A stretch of 64,000 bases of DNA from contig OV121082.1 in NCBI GenBank assembly GCA_921293015.1, positions 20,563,748 through 20,627,747 on the forward strand, written 5' to 3'. This DNA comes from Phorcus lineatus (Eukaryota; Mollusca; Gastropoda; Trochida; Trochidae). Shown one piece after another: positions 25,901-39,030 of this stretch (position 1 is the first letter of the stretch; every line of letters starts with the position of its first letter). Below the pieces are notes generated by a model, which had not been told where the DNA came from, made no database searches, and saw only the letters and a program-made list of their open reading frames with translations. The position numbers were made by a program, and so were the translations under genes.

Positions 25901-28142
25901 CAAAAATCAGACCATAATAAGAAAATAGAACTTAAATTACTAAAAAGAAGGGCTTCTTGTAATTGTTGTTGGCTTCTTTTTCTTTTTTTTCACTTGTACA
26001 TGTATGTCCATCTTGTTCAAAAATGTAACTTATATCTGATGGTCATTCTAGGGAGAGGAGGTTCTCGATTATATAACTTGTACAAAATCCATTTCATATG
26101 AACAAAGTATGCTTTAAGCATAACATGATAACGACTTGAAGCATTTTGGCACCTTTTGTAGCCAAGATATTCACCGTAAATAACTCTTTCAGCTCTGTAT
26201 AATGGTGCAACGTAAACACTTCATCAAAGTTGGAAGCACATTTTTTAAAATGTTTTTTTAAAAAGGCATGTGAAGAATGATTTGCTAATTACATTGTTGT
26301 ATGAGATCATCTTTAAATCACGGTCTCAAATAACACATTAAGATAAGAAACCTGTAATTAGCAACATAAAGTTTTGAGGGGTAGAAGTTGTTATTCAATG
26401 CAAAACCGTTCTACTTCTATATCCATCTTATTTTCAGGTGTGTCATAATAAATTGCACTGTATTGTCATGCAACAATATTTTGATGGGAGCCATTACGTT
26501 TAGATTTTGATTAACTGATATAGACAAGGGCTAATTAACCATGACAAAATTACCGATGATCATATATACTTGTCAAATTACAGCAGATTCTATAAGTTCG
26601 TGATTATTTATATTCAATTATGGTTGAGTTCTGACGTTACTTGTACTTTGAATATGAATTGTATCTTATTTGTTGATAATCTTCTTCTCACCTTGTTCTG
26701 ACCTCTGTATAGTTTCCTCATGAATATAGAAAAAGTTGAATGTAATCAACTTCAGTTACCATTTGTTGTCAATTTCCCATACAATTGGCTGCCGCTATGG
26801 TTTGGAGTTAATCTAATATTTACGTAACGACTATGAGTCCATTAAAATGCCAACATCAGTAAAACTGATATGGTTGATGTTAAGATTAAACTAAATTGTT
26901 AATGGCGTTTTCACATTTTGACTTTATAACATTATTCATTTCAACCTAAATTGATTTTGAATGTGTCTACTTGTGTATTTGCCTTATTGTTTCAATGGCT
27001 GTAATTCTAACTGATTGAGTTAAAAATAAAACACACTGAATCTTCTAGATTTACGAAAACAATTATTTATTACACAGTATTTATTCTAGAGATAAAAAAT
27101 AAGTACCTTGATACGATGTTTGATGTATCTACTTTAAAAATGAACGGTTTACTTTTTCAAAACATTCATATCATGCGTATTACGTTGACGTGATATTCGA
27201 TCTATTGATTCGATGTAAGATAATTGGATGTTAGTAATACGACCCCTCTGTAACTAGTGAGAATAAGTATAACCAATAACTACTTTTATATAACTACAAG
27301 TTCTACTATTTGAACAGAACTACACGTCCTACACTTAATTACTGTAGACTAAAAAAAAAAAAAATCACATCTTAGACTTTGAACAAATGTACGCGCATTT
27401 AGATTTTCAACATTTTTATTTCATTTCATATGTTTTGATATAACGCCAACTAAATTATTGCATTTTAAATTATTTGCATTACATATTAGTAATAATATGC
27501 TCAAATACATTTTATTACGACACAGAAACACACAACAGAGCTATTTCAAATAAGATACAGTAAACTTTTTTCCATGAATAATGTCAACCAGTTCGAATAT
27601 CATGGAAGGTATGCAGACTCAAAGTTCCTTAATCAGCCAATAACAGTTCTTGTATCTGCTCTATTTAGTTCACTACAAGCTTTATTGGCTAGGCACACAG
27701 GTTATTGTCGGCGAACATGAGAGAATGGACATAAATCAGACAAATTCACCGAAAGCACATCAAGGAAAATGATTAACCAAGCGCGAAAGAAAGCAGCATC
27801 TGGTTTATGAAGCCTGGGGAACATGCATAATTATTGATGTCAAGTAAATTGGTTTTCTGTTCCGAAAATATCATTATTTATTAACCATTTTATAAAAGAT
27901 CGATTATGTGATGTCTTAATGTTGTTTTGAAAGTGTTGGGAGTTTGTTATAAATCATCCATAAAAAACTTGCTTGTTTATCATGACTCTTTATTTTTAGT
28001 TATCTTGAAAATGGTCTCTGGAAAAACTGTTTGTTCATGAGCATATCTAACACATCGCATGATGTCTCAAGGATGATCAACCAATATATTTGAGTTCAAT
28101 AGATTTGCACTAACATCCACAATCGCGAATGAACATCAAGTG

Positions 28143-28290
28143 AAGTTAGAGAAGATAGGTAGATAAAATCTCTTCATTGTCGAAAATATGATTTGAAATA
28201 ATTTTTTATATATTTTTTACGTGACAATAAGAGCGCAGCACCAGGTAGGGCGTTGTTCTTTGTTTAAAATGTCGATTGTGTCAGAAAATC
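28143..28290. repeat. Left member of a direct repeat flanking the RT fragment
   Basis: GATAGGTAGATAAAATCTCT, then a block ending AGCACCAGGTAGGGCGTTGT, parallels GATAGATAAAATCTCTGAAT and AGTACCGGGTAGGGCATTGT at 29,100-29,195. The repeats are far longer than a target-site duplication and are moderately diverged. Confidence 0.65.
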
Positions 28291-28920
28291 AGAAAAATAC
28301 CGTTTGGGTATAACCGATGGGTTATATCCTCTTCTTTTTTTCTCGTTTTTATCAATGATTCATTAACACCCTTAAGGCAAGCCAACTTTGGATTAGATGT
28401 CCGGTCTGTCTTGCTTGCTGACGATACTACACACTCGTAAGCACATCTCCTAGAGGCCTACAAGCATCATAAAATATTGTATTGAAATATGCTTCTTTAC
28501 GGCGGTTAACATAAAATCCATCAAAAAGTATCATACTCGTATTTAGCAAAAGAAAATTATATCATGTAACCTTCCAATGTATGCTTGGCAACAACAATTT
28601 CCCAACCAGACTCTACCGTATATGGAGGTGTACTCTTTATTAGCAATCTTTCAACAAAAACTCGAATTGAAAAGTGTTGTCAAAAAGCAAAACAGAACGT
28701 GAACTCGCTACGATGATTTGTATTGAATGATTCTTGCCTTCATCCATACCAACTACAGTGATTCATACCAAATTGTCCTACCATATCGTATTTTCTTCGG
28801 AGCCCAAAACCTCTTTAATTATTCTTTACATTCAACATTATATGAAAATATTCCTTTAAGCTTTTCGTTGTATGTTCACGAACTTATTCATATATCCTCA
28901 ACTGTAACATAGAATGAATT
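28290..28920 (+). pseudogene. Decayed LINE reverse transcriptase core fragment
   Basis: The frame through 28,321-28,437 reads SFFLVFINDSLTPLRQANFG followed by LDVRSVLLADDTTHS and a stop. LADDT at 28,414-28,428 corresponds to the catalytic (F/Y)xDD box of reverse transcriptases, and FINDSL to the preceding FINDLL block. Downstream, in other frames, come ISNLSTKTRIEKCCQKAKQN and NSL, the usual segment after the palm. Stops and frameshifts are frequent, so it is a fossil. It lies between two ~145-bp direct repeats (28,143-28,290 and 29,085-29,235). It is a different part of the protein from the piece at 25,230, so it need not be the same insertion. Confidence 0.72.
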
Positions 28921-29036
28921 TTTTTGGCTCATGAACCTATTTATGCTTATAAATATTGTATATGTTAATGTATAACTTGTATTACCTTATAATGTAATTT
29001 TTTAATCTTCGGTTATTGCTGAACGAAAAAAAGAAT

Positions 29037-29076
29037 ATCTCTCTCATTCTTTCTCTCTCATTCTCTTTCCCTCTTA
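29037..29076. repeat. Polypyrimidine simple repeat
   Basis: Runs of TCTCTC with CATT interruptions cover about 40 bases. Confidence 0.85.
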
Positions 29077-29084
29077 ATTGGATT

Positions 29085-29235
29085 TGGCGAAAAATATATG
29101 ATAGATAAAATCTCTGAATTGACAACAAGGTAATTTGAAATTCATTTTGTTTATTCGTACCTGAAAGTGATACTGCAGTACCGGGTAGGGCATTGTGCTG
29201 TCTTTAAAATACCGAGTGTCAAGCAATAAGCAACG
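29085..29235. repeat. Right member of a direct repeat flanking the RT fragment
   Basis: Partner of 28,143-28,290, in the same orientation and order. Just before it is a pyrimidine-rich simple sequence, TCTCTCATTCTTTCTCTCTC (29,037-29,076), which may mark the 3' end of the inserted material. Confidence 0.65.
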
Positions 29236-29239
29236 TCTC

Positions 29240-32200
29240 TATCTTTTGTCATCACCTTTTCTCTGTATGACGTAAGTTGACAAGACTCTCTTCAATTTCG
29301 TTTACATCGTTAATTGCAGAGGACATAGTTTATTATTCTGTAGAGACATGAATTAAAGGTTTTAAACTCTGAATATAAGCGATAACATTATAAATTGAAA
29401 GATCAATAGCTACTTTATGTCGTTTTCAAAGATCGTGTGTACCACACAAATACCTCAACTTATTTTCCTCACATAAACTATTCGTTTTTCTATCCGAATG
29501 TTTGATAAAGCTTAAAAGAGAAACGGCAGATTTGAATTATCTGTGAAATGGATATGTTTTTGTTTTATCTTAAATTTTCAAAAAGCTTGATAAATGCCAC
29601 TTTATGAATAATACATTCTCCACATCAAGCATATCAGTTTATTCATGTGATCATCTTAATATAGACCTCCTGCCAAGTAATGTTGCTGTTATCTTTCCAG
29701 ATAAAATGTTGCAATCTTTAGAATTCATAATAGCATTCCTCTCCAGTTTTATATATTCCCCATTCTTTGTAGAACACACAATCGGCATACTAACTAAGAA
29801 AACAAAACAAAATTTTGTGTTCAAAATATGAAATGTGAACAATACACATGAAAGGATATATTCCTAGAAATATTTTAATTCTATGACTAAAAATGTTGAA
29901 TTTTGAAGACCACTATTTTTGTATGTACAATGTTACAATAGTCTGTTTAAACGGCCTATGCAAATTAAAATCATAGCTGTCATTCCCTTTTACGACAAAA
30001 CACAGTCAGTAATATTTCTTTAAGAAATTAACGACTATGATGCAATGTAATGACAAAGGTTTGCCATTGATCATTTAGTATGATCACTAGATAGCTGACA
30101 GACAACTTCTTGTCAATCAAGTTTTCCTAATCTTTTTAGCACAAATGAAAGGTGAACATATTAATCGTTGCTTAGAGTGCCATATTATTTCTCATAAAAT
30201 GCTTCCCATTGAACATGCAAATTAGTGAATTTTAATCAAATTACCTTTAAAAAAATCTCGACTTGATTTGAATTAATTCAAATTAAATTAAAAAAATATT
30301 AATTCAAGAAATCTATTTTTGCAATTACTTTTGTGTTTCTTTATGTCGTTCAGATAGAGTTATTATAAAATAATAGAAAAATTTTCCTGAAAAATAATTT
30401 ATATACATATCAAACGTCTCTATAAGACATGCTACGTGTTACCTAAAGCAGTTAGAAAATGAAAACGTGTCCAGATAAAACATGTTTTTTTCATATTTCG
30501 TTTAAGTATTTTACATATAGATTGAAAAGATTTGAAACTGTTTTTCTTCTACAGATAATTGGAGAAAAGGTCATGTTTTTCCATTAACAACTAATAATGT
30601 TTTAAGTCCTACTTCCTGGATGGGTTGAACCGTCAAAAGCAATAACTATCTCAATTCGATGTGTGCAAATCATGTCACATATCTTTCTCTTTCGCTGTAC
30701 GCTTCTCAGTAAAATCAATTGTGAAGAAAGAGTTTGCATCTTGAGATTGCTTGCAATGCCAGTTATCAGTACATAAATCAAAATTAAAAAGACTAAATAA
30801 AAGCAGGTTGATTATTGAGTTAAAGTTTGATTTAAAGGCTTTTACATGCCTTTAACTAATTTTTTTTTAAAAAGGATACATTACATTAGGCAAATAATTA
30901 AAATATTAAACATGATACCCAATAATTTGACTCTGGTTTAGGCTCTGAGAATACTCTTGTATTATAATAAAAATGTTCATACATTCCAGGTACATAGTGG
31001 CAGAGCAAATATCCGTTCGCACAATGCACAAATGTTTTTGAATAATGTAACCCTTTCCCCACCACCACGCACACCCTCTTCAACTTAACATTTCAAACTA
31101 AGGAGTCATCACGTGAATGTCACAGATTGGAAATAATATGTCTTCAGAAACATAATCCAGTTTAAAGTCGATTGATATCTGTGTTGGGTTGATTTTTTAA
31201 ACTTAAATCAATCGAGGCAAGAAAAACAAACAACAATGGAGGTGTTCTCTCAAATCACATTTGTACTGTTCTTCGAAAATCTTTTCGAAACACAAGCCTT
31301 TTCCCACAGATTATCTATATTTGGATACATAATTTGCAAACAATAACTAAAGTTATCTAAAAAATACTGAAATAAAACTATAGTTGAGACCAAAAAGAGT
31401 GAAGAGATAATGTCAAAGATTTTACAATTAAACGTAACATCATGGCCATGGTGTCTGCTATGTGTTTTATAACTGAACTATGACCACCGATGAGGATTTT
31501 TATTCCGTTGATGCTTTCAAGTTCTCTTTCTTGGCAGTTGATGATCTAGTCTTTGTTACTATTCAATCTAAAACTATTGATATCTATGATTTATTGAAAT
31601 ATGTTATCCGTTAGTATAGCTTCTTGCGATTCGAATCATGAATATGTATTTTTATTGTATTGCTTTCAATAAAAATTCTAAAGAAAATGTTTTTCACAGC
31701 TTAAGGTGCATTGTTCACAACGTTCAATGAATGTATGATGGATTGATATTTTGAAAATGTCTATCTAGAGTTCAACGGTATCAACTTTTTGTCTGATGCT
31801 TTGTTTGCAATTTTTTCGTAAGATTTCTACAGAGTGAGCAATACAAGCCTCGTCCAATCAAATGGATACTAATCAAATTGATTTACAACAACCACATTTA
31901 TTGGAGTCTTTGGAGATACGTTTAATTATCTGTAACTTTAATTTCTGATTCATATTACTTTTCATTAATAGCTTGTTGGTTACTTTTTTGTAAGACGGAT
32001 TTCAGTTCATAAAAGCAGGCCCTAAATGCTCATTTGATGACAGTTAGTGACGTCATTTGAAAAATCATGTTGAGGCTGTATGTACAAATGACTCTGAAAA
32101 TCAATAGTTCACTTTGTGGAAAGTCCATACATGTATCAGGTTAATATATTTAATAAACAAAATATTTGAAATTAATATCCTTTAAGATGTAAATGTCAAC

Positions 32201-32680
32201 CCAAACGGAAATGGATTAATTATAATGAAATGTTTTGGACAGCGATTGATTTAATGAATACGTGCTTAAAAGCCAACAAACGAGTGTTTAATTACCTCAA
32301 CAACACTGCCAGTTTCATGCAGACAAGGTCTTAAAACCTACTAATAATGATGATGTGTTATGGTCGCAATAAATTATATTTTAAGGGGTTATTCAAACTA
32401 ACACCCATCCTTAAAAGACTAAGAAATTCTGTTTACAACTTTGAACTTCATGAAGTTTTTATATACCGTATTCGACGTATTAAGCGCCCTAGGAAATGTT
32501 TTCTTGAAACTGTCTGGTTTAATCACAGGATGGATTATGAGAAGAGATGCTATATTTGTCGTTAGTTAAAAAAAGTTGTTTAGATGCGCGTATAGGGATA
32601 GTTAAATTGATGCGTCAAATGTGTAAGAGTTACAGTGTTTCATGAGCCTTACTGACCAACAGTAACTGTCTACTATAATG
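29240..32680. other. AT-rich non-coding stretch
   Basis: Apart from the block near 30,540-30,745, which matches 52,555-52,740, nothing is recognised: no long frame, no transposon motif, no RNA gene. Short frames (61-75 codons) on both strands overlap each other and show no family features. A single TGACGTCA occurs near 32,050 without a partner. Confidence 0.5.
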
Positions 32681-32949
32681 CTACCCGATCTCTTTCATTT
32701 TTCTGCTCTATTAATTTTCATGATAATTTCAACTATAAATGGACAGAGGCTGTGCCGGAACTTGTCTCAATGGTTATTGTCAGCGACCGTACATAATCAA
32801 TATAACGTGTTTGAATTACCCAGGCACATCAGAGGCATCCATTAAAGAAGGACAGCGGAAAATAGCATGTGCTTTATGGACCCCAAAGTACAGGGGGACC
32901 ATTAGTCTGTGAAGGAAGTTGCCTACTAATGAAATCGGTTATTTCAGTC

Positions 32950-35900
32950 AAAAGACTTGTTGACTGGTGGTCTGCAAGATTGAGGTCAAGGTCACATCCC
33001 CTTACACATCATGCAACATCAGGTCATATAGATCTAGCCATTGCCTTTATGTATAATGTGTGTATTGATACAATGCAGTACTAAAGACACCAGTACAAAG
33101 AAACGTTTGTTCGAAAACCGTTACTACTTTATTAATATAACATTCTACTGCAATGTACCCTATCGAAAGTATGAGAGGACTGAAATGGTAATTGACAATG
33201 ATTACCTAGAGGAGAATCTAGATTTTGAGAGCACTGTCTAATACAAAATAAGGTAAATTTAGGTTAAAAAGGAGTTCAAGAAATTAGATGTTAAGGTTTT
33301 GTATATATGTCCTTTTGTAATTTGTTTTGATTCTTATTTGATTAACATCAAGGTCTCTTTTTTAAGTCTTCTTCCATTGGCTGATTTTGTTTTACATAAC
33401 CAGTTTTTAAGTAATCGGAACTAAGCCAGGGCTTCAGACGGTGTTGAGGCAATGCATACAGATTGCACATTTGAGCAAAGACATGCAAATTGTATTTTCT
33501 CTTTGTAGAAAATCTAAAGTTCTCTCCGATATTATTTAACAGGCAAATAAACTTGCCGAGATAAACAAAAATTGTTTTAACACTTAAACTAAATCAAATA
33601 TTTATGGGAAGGATTGCTGTTTGTAAGTGAGGTTCTGTGTGTAAGCATGTAGATAAATTACATCAAATGAGTCTTTCACTTTTGCGCTATATCAGAAAAG
33701 AAAATAACATACATTTATCTCAAATCTGAATAAAAGAAAATATAAATAGCAGAATTTTATCGTATTTCGGGCTAGGAGGCCTAAAGTTCACTTCCAGATG
33801 TAGATTAAATGAAACAGTTTCTTTCAGAGCTATCTTGATTTAAATTCGTTATTGACAAAACCTATTAACATGTTTCCGTGACTTATGCGATATTTTAAAA
33901 AGGGTTTCGCACAAGAATAAGCTTGCTATTATTTCTTGCCAATGTTAGAACTAATGATAGATATTGGATGTAATCTTATTTGTACATAACTGCCACGGGT
34001 ACATCAAGATGCCATTGTCAATAAAAACTCATTTGTTTGATGATGGAAATAAATGTAGAAGTGAATTGTTATTTTCTTTCCATTAGATGAGAAAAATTAA
34101 CTTTAACTCAATTTAGAAATATAATTTGTTATACTGTCTTTTTAACATTTCATTGTCTTTGATTCAAATCTTAATATTTTGAAATTCTAAAAAAGGTGAA
34201 AGAATTCACTTCCCTTAGAATTGATGGAATTTGTGTAATCATGTGAATTGCTTAAAACATGTTACAATTAGCAGTAATGCTTTTTAGTTGTAAAATTTTA
34301 ATAAATCATACAGTTACAGTTGACAAAAAGTCATGAAAACCAACCATCTAGTTACAACTAGCTGTACTGCTTTTCGTCCCGATGTCCGTTATCAGCATCA
34401 CTGTTGCAAATATTGTTGACAGAATATTCACATGTTTTTTTTAATTATTCACTTGTGCAAATGACGTTAAAAAAAGATTCAGACAACCACAAAATGAATT
34501 TAAAGGATAAATATAAACAAACGTAGGACAAACTACAGCATGTAACAGTGACCAGGATGCCAAAAGAATCTAGTCTTTGATTGGTTCAACACTTACTTCC
34601 AGCTCGAATTCATTAGTCGATTACAAGTTTGCCATATTAAGCATGACCTAAACAGTAATTCCCTAAATGTTAAGACGGATCATTTACAGCTTATTTGAAG
34701 TAAATTGTAAAAGACAACAGGTTTTATTATTTAGTTTCGTATATGTGTACATGGAGTACACATTCATTGTGTTGATTTAAATCTTATGATTTTGAAACTA
34801 TAACTTAAGACTAAATGTGATTCTTATTGATCATGTGAATTCCTGCTTTTTGCCGTGAAATTGCCTCTTCAATTGCAAAGGTTTGATACAGATTAATACT
34901 CAGTGAATTAATATAGTCATTTTTTTTAAACTATTATGAAACGCCAATGGCTTTATCATTTAACTGAAATAATGTATGTGAAACATCAATTGATATATCC
35001 AAACAAAATGTTGTATGTACTTACTATGTAAAAAGATCTTCGCAAAAATAAAACACTACATACTCCCCATAGAAGATATAAGTTGTGCAAGCTACCGCTG
35101 ATTTGTATATTTCTACATATTGGTTGCCTTAACAAATCCTTGTGGCATTACACGAATGGATATAATATGCATATGGTAGTTTGCTCTAACAGAAACTATA
35201 TATACTGTGTCCTCTAACATATTCAATTTATATCAATTTATGAAAAATGAGCGTGAGTGAGCTTGGCTTCCCTTAGTGCTCCAGATACAAATATTGTACC
35301 ATCTCGAATATTTTAATTGATCCATACTTTCAAGGTTTTCACTTGTGTTTCATGAAGTTAAATATATCTCTTTCATTAGCTAAATCTACAGCTATCTTTT
35401 TCATAAAGCTAAATAAATCTTTAGGAAGTAAGTGACTTTATAATTTCGGTCATGTTTCCAAAATGAAACAACAAAATTAGAGGCAAGCCGAGGAATGATG
35501 GCTGTATTAAGTATACCGATGCTAGCACTTATAGTTTTGGAGATATATTTGTTGACTGATAGAGTAGAGTCAAAGAGACTATCTTATATAATGAGCATTT
35601 ATCATACATATCAGGGACAAAACTTGTGCACAATGCATGCACTTTGTTCCGAATCAACTGATAATGTAATTAACTGAGAAAATATGACAAAATGTGCACA
35701 ATATTGACTGAATCATAAAACGGCGGTTTATCAACCCTCTGGTGATTAGTTTTCAGTTTTCAGAGGAACAAAATGTGACGGGAAAACTGAGAAAATTAGC
35801 ATACATACAAAGGTGTACATCTACACATCATAGTGAATACAAGTTCATGTGACAATTTTCTTCACATTACTGCAATGAATGTTTGATTAATGACTAGAAC

Positions 35901-38440
35901 AAATTTTGATTGCAGACAAGAGAAAATGTGCAACAATTTTTCTTACATTCAAATAATTAGTTTGCCAGTTATGAGCCTAAACAATTTTTACGGAAAAACT
36001 TTTTAAATGCACAAACTTAACGAAACACGAACAAGGAACATCTACACATAATATTGATTACATGTATCACGTTTCCTCACACCAATTAAATAAAATCAAT
36101 CAATGTCTGAATTATGAACGAAAAGTGTCATGGACGCGCTTTATACCGCTGACTATTTCGTAGCGGAGGAATATTGAATTCCATGGATGACATGTGCTCA
36201 ACATTTGACTTCATCCTTTTTTGACGCAGGAATTAGATGTCACCATGTATTATGATTTGAATACAGCTTCACACAATTACACTACTTTAGTTAACATAAC
36301 AGAACGATTAATTTGATTATTTCCAATGAACGATAACCACAGCAACCCTTTTTTTACTGCAAAGAGCTATTGATACATGTGTTGACAATACACAATCGAT
36401 CGTCTGTAAAACAGATGAGTCAGTCCTCAACAACTTAGGGAAGAAAGAATGCAATGTCCCTGACAAAAGATGGTTAAAGAGCTCTTCGGGGATTTTAAAC
36501 AGATATTTTCTTTGATGCTTCATTAAGCAATTTCCTTGACGTCAGTTGTGTGTATTGCTTGAAGCCTGTCATCCATGTTAAAAAAAACTAAATATAAGAC
36601 AATCTAGGAGAGAATTAAAAGAACCAAAAATCCACTAAATTTACTATTGAATCTAAATATATTTCTGTCTTGGTATTGTTATTTCAAAGAGAAAATTATG
36701 ACACCATAGACTGTAAAAACTCTGTCGTAATTTTGCTGTAACACACTGTTTTAAAAGAATTCGAATGAAATAATGCGTATTTGAAATCTGATAGCGATGT
36801 GATATTCAATGCCACGTATAACAATTACCCTATGTCTTCTGTTTACTAAATCATGTGATATATACATGTATAATTGCTGATAGTATAGTTGCACCATTTC
36901 TCATTTTTTTAAAATTTTCAATACATAAAGGTGTTTAAAATATGCCTGTATGCGTTAAAACCACCAAGTCAAAATGACGTTAATCGGGGAACAAATTTTA
37001 CTTGCCTTGGATTTGGCCAAGCCCACTTAATTATACAGTATTTTTACTGGTTTTGCAAGAATCTCAAAACACAAGTCTTCTTACATCGTATGGTTTTGAG
37101 TTACCTTTTAATTCCAGCTCATAATGTCTTTTATATTCGACTGATGTAGTTGCAGGATTACGTTTGATTTCCAATTCGAGTCACTTCAAAGTTGAAATAA
37201 GGAATAATCGATAACTAACTATGTATGGAAAACCTGCTTACAATGCTCGATGTGAACGTTATTTGAAGCTTTTTTTTAATGTACAGATGAAACAAATAAA
37301 AGTATATAACATGAAAGCGACGCAGTTATTATAGTCTTCCTTTTCCGAAGCTTATCATTTTCCGAATGATCAGGGACTATCAAAAGCCATGGGGCACATG
37401 AAGTCAGGCAAAGCAAGGTTCAAGGTTAATTTACCAGTTTATGAGCAGTACATAACTAATATTGATAACAAATTATTTAACATTATCATACGATAAATGT
37501 TGTTTGATATCAATATCAACAGTTTTTCATTCGAAAGTGTAGAGATTATGTTGTCACATAAATGATCATCTCGTGAAATTGAAATTATAAGCGTTTTTGG
37601 AATAGTAGGGTAATCACAAGCCAAACTCTACAGCGAATTATATAGGATGCTTTCTTATCTCAGCTATATGGCACTTCAAACCAAAACATAAAAAGACATG
37701 TTAGGGAAGAAGCTTAACTGAAGGAATTTCAGTTGTAGTGTTGTTGTATACTGTACAGTCGTTTGCTGCTCAGCAATCGAACAATGTCCTTTGTGTATCC
37801 ACTGGTCTTATTGCATTTAGAGAAATAATTGCATTGGTTAAGTGCAAAATCCTTAAAGGCGAGAAAATTATACTTGTAGTATCGATCTATTCTTTATTAA
37901 ATCATTAGTTTTCACTCTTTCCTTAGAGATTTGTAGGCAAAGTAAGTAAACGATTCTGACCAAAAGTTACCACTGTTCTTTGGATTCTTCGAGTAGTATA
38001 TTCAAAATGATATAATCCCATTTTTTTAACTTGACCAGCCAGAGCAAATGGTATTATTATTTATCATTTATTCTATAAAAAGTCATTAATATTTGTAGAG
38101 TGATACATCGTTCTTTCAATTCATTTCTTTTGGCATTAATTCAATTCAGACAAATTAAAGTGATAAATAACAGAGCTTTTCAATTGATAAACTTTTGATG
38201 AATTCATGTCCACCAGTGTTGCAGTCGTTGTCAGTATGATTCTGCTAAAGACAATAGAAATTTCGACTCTGCAGCTTTAGACATCGAAAGACAAATGAGT
38301 AAATGTAATAGAGCGGAAGGGCTTGATGGCAGAAAATTTTTACATTATTAACCTACTAAATAATATATTTACGTAAATGTATTAGGACATTAAACATATA
38401 AATAAGTTATGAGAAATCTTCACCATTTGTCGTGTTAGGG
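32950..38440. other. AT-rich non-coding stretch with weak unit homology
   Basis: A block near 33,990-34,080 (CATCAAGATGCCATTGTCAA, then TTTGATGATGG) resembles unit C near 26,840-26,900 and unit D near 48,565-48,660. This suggests that another partial unit begins here. Two stretches, about 34,150-34,280 and 34,745-34,880, resemble each other (CAAATCTTAATATTTTGAAA against AAATCTTATGATTTTGAAAC, then AATCATGTGAATTGC against GATCATGTGAATTCC). Otherwise no gene, RNA or mobile element was recognised. Confidence 0.4.
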
Positions 38441-38644
38441 GCAAACAACATCATGCATAGACGTGTACCCGTGGATTGATTCACATTTGTACACAAGCTC
38501 TCGTTAGGATTCATGTCATAAATCTGTGTCTGTTAGCACCCAATGCTGTTAGTTGCGCTAACTTGTCATACCTCATTGTAGGAAGTAATCAATATTACCA
38601 GTAGTGTCTTGACCATTGGACATATGATATATAGGGTTGTCTAT

Positions 38645-39030
38645 TTCACTGTCTGTTGTGCACATGGTATTCCAGCCCTTGGTGGCACGTGTTTCTGTGC
38701 GGAGCTCAGTTGACCGCTATCAGTGAAGATCGGCAACATCTGGCGTGGCTCGCCGGATGGGTGGGTTTCCCGATGATTGCTGCATTAACTAAGGTTATTC
38801 CCTGCCCCACACTGAGGCACGAGTTGAGAAAGAGACTTTATTCAAAATGTGCCTCTGTTCACCCAGCAGAACTAATTGGGTACCTTGTGTAGATTGTGTT
38901 GGAGGTGACCTTTAAGCGCTGTAACCGGCAGCTTGGGTTAGACCAGGGTAATAATGCAGGGAGCGCCTTGAGCATGCATTCGGTGTGGATATGTGCGCTA
39001 TATAAATACCCTAATTATATTATTAATTCT
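38645..39030 (+). mobile_element. SINE of a second type, with GCGCTATATAAATA tail
   Basis: A GC-rich island in AT-rich DNA. The right end reads AGCGCCTTGAGCATGCATTC, then GGTGTGGATATGTGCGCTAT, then ATAAATACCC and a short ATTAT-rich tail. This kind of 3' end is common on invertebrate SINEs. The head region (38,650-38,790) includes GATCGGCAACATCTGGCGTG and CCGGATGGGTGGG, which has a faint resemblance to the 5S rRNA internal promoter; I do not regard that as proven. An open frame of 78 codons across it is a by-product of GC content. No clear target-site duplication was found. Confidence 0.6.

Larger units (their letters stand above)
17060..28100. repeat. Segmental duplication unit C, enlarged by insertions
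   Basis: Third copy. It begins near CAACATCTGGTTACAATTAC (17,077), which matches CAACATCTGGTTACAGTTTC of unit B at 8,641. CGTCAGATTGTCTG follows at 17,611, GATATTTCATTAAC at 21,808, TGTCACGTTCTGTAAATACA near 22,852, CTCAAATAACACATTAAG near 26,325 and CTGCTCTATTTAGTTCA at 27,657. The distance between the first and last landmarks is about 2 kb larger than in unit B. The extra length is accounted for by a palindromic element, a Tc1/mariner scrap, a hairpin MITE and a LINE fragment. No host gene was recognised. Confidence 0.75.
27600..32950. repeat. Extended duplicated segment, pair of 49,260-55,620
   Basis: This stretch starts at the unit-C end module and finishes at another divergent copy of it (TTCTGCTCTATTAATTTTCA at 32,701, then ATTGTCAGCGACCGTACATA and CTTTATGGACCCCAAAGTAC). 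The middle has GGTCATGTTTTTCCATTAAC near 30,569, followed by TGAACCGTCAAAAGCAATAA near 30,627. The same order occurs at 49,308, 52,573, 52,635 and 55,369. No gene is recognised in 29,240-32,680 apart from AT-rich filler. An RT fragment (28,290-28,920) sits inside it, between two direct repeats. Confidence 0.55.

Noticed and set aside
38651-38790. Functional 5S rRNA gene
   Set aside because: Only a loose resemblance to the internal promoter; the rest of the 5S sequence is absent and a SINE tail follows.
38656-38892. 78-codon frame as a protein gene
   Set aside because: It lies fully inside the SINE at 38,645-39,030, where stops are rare because of GC content.
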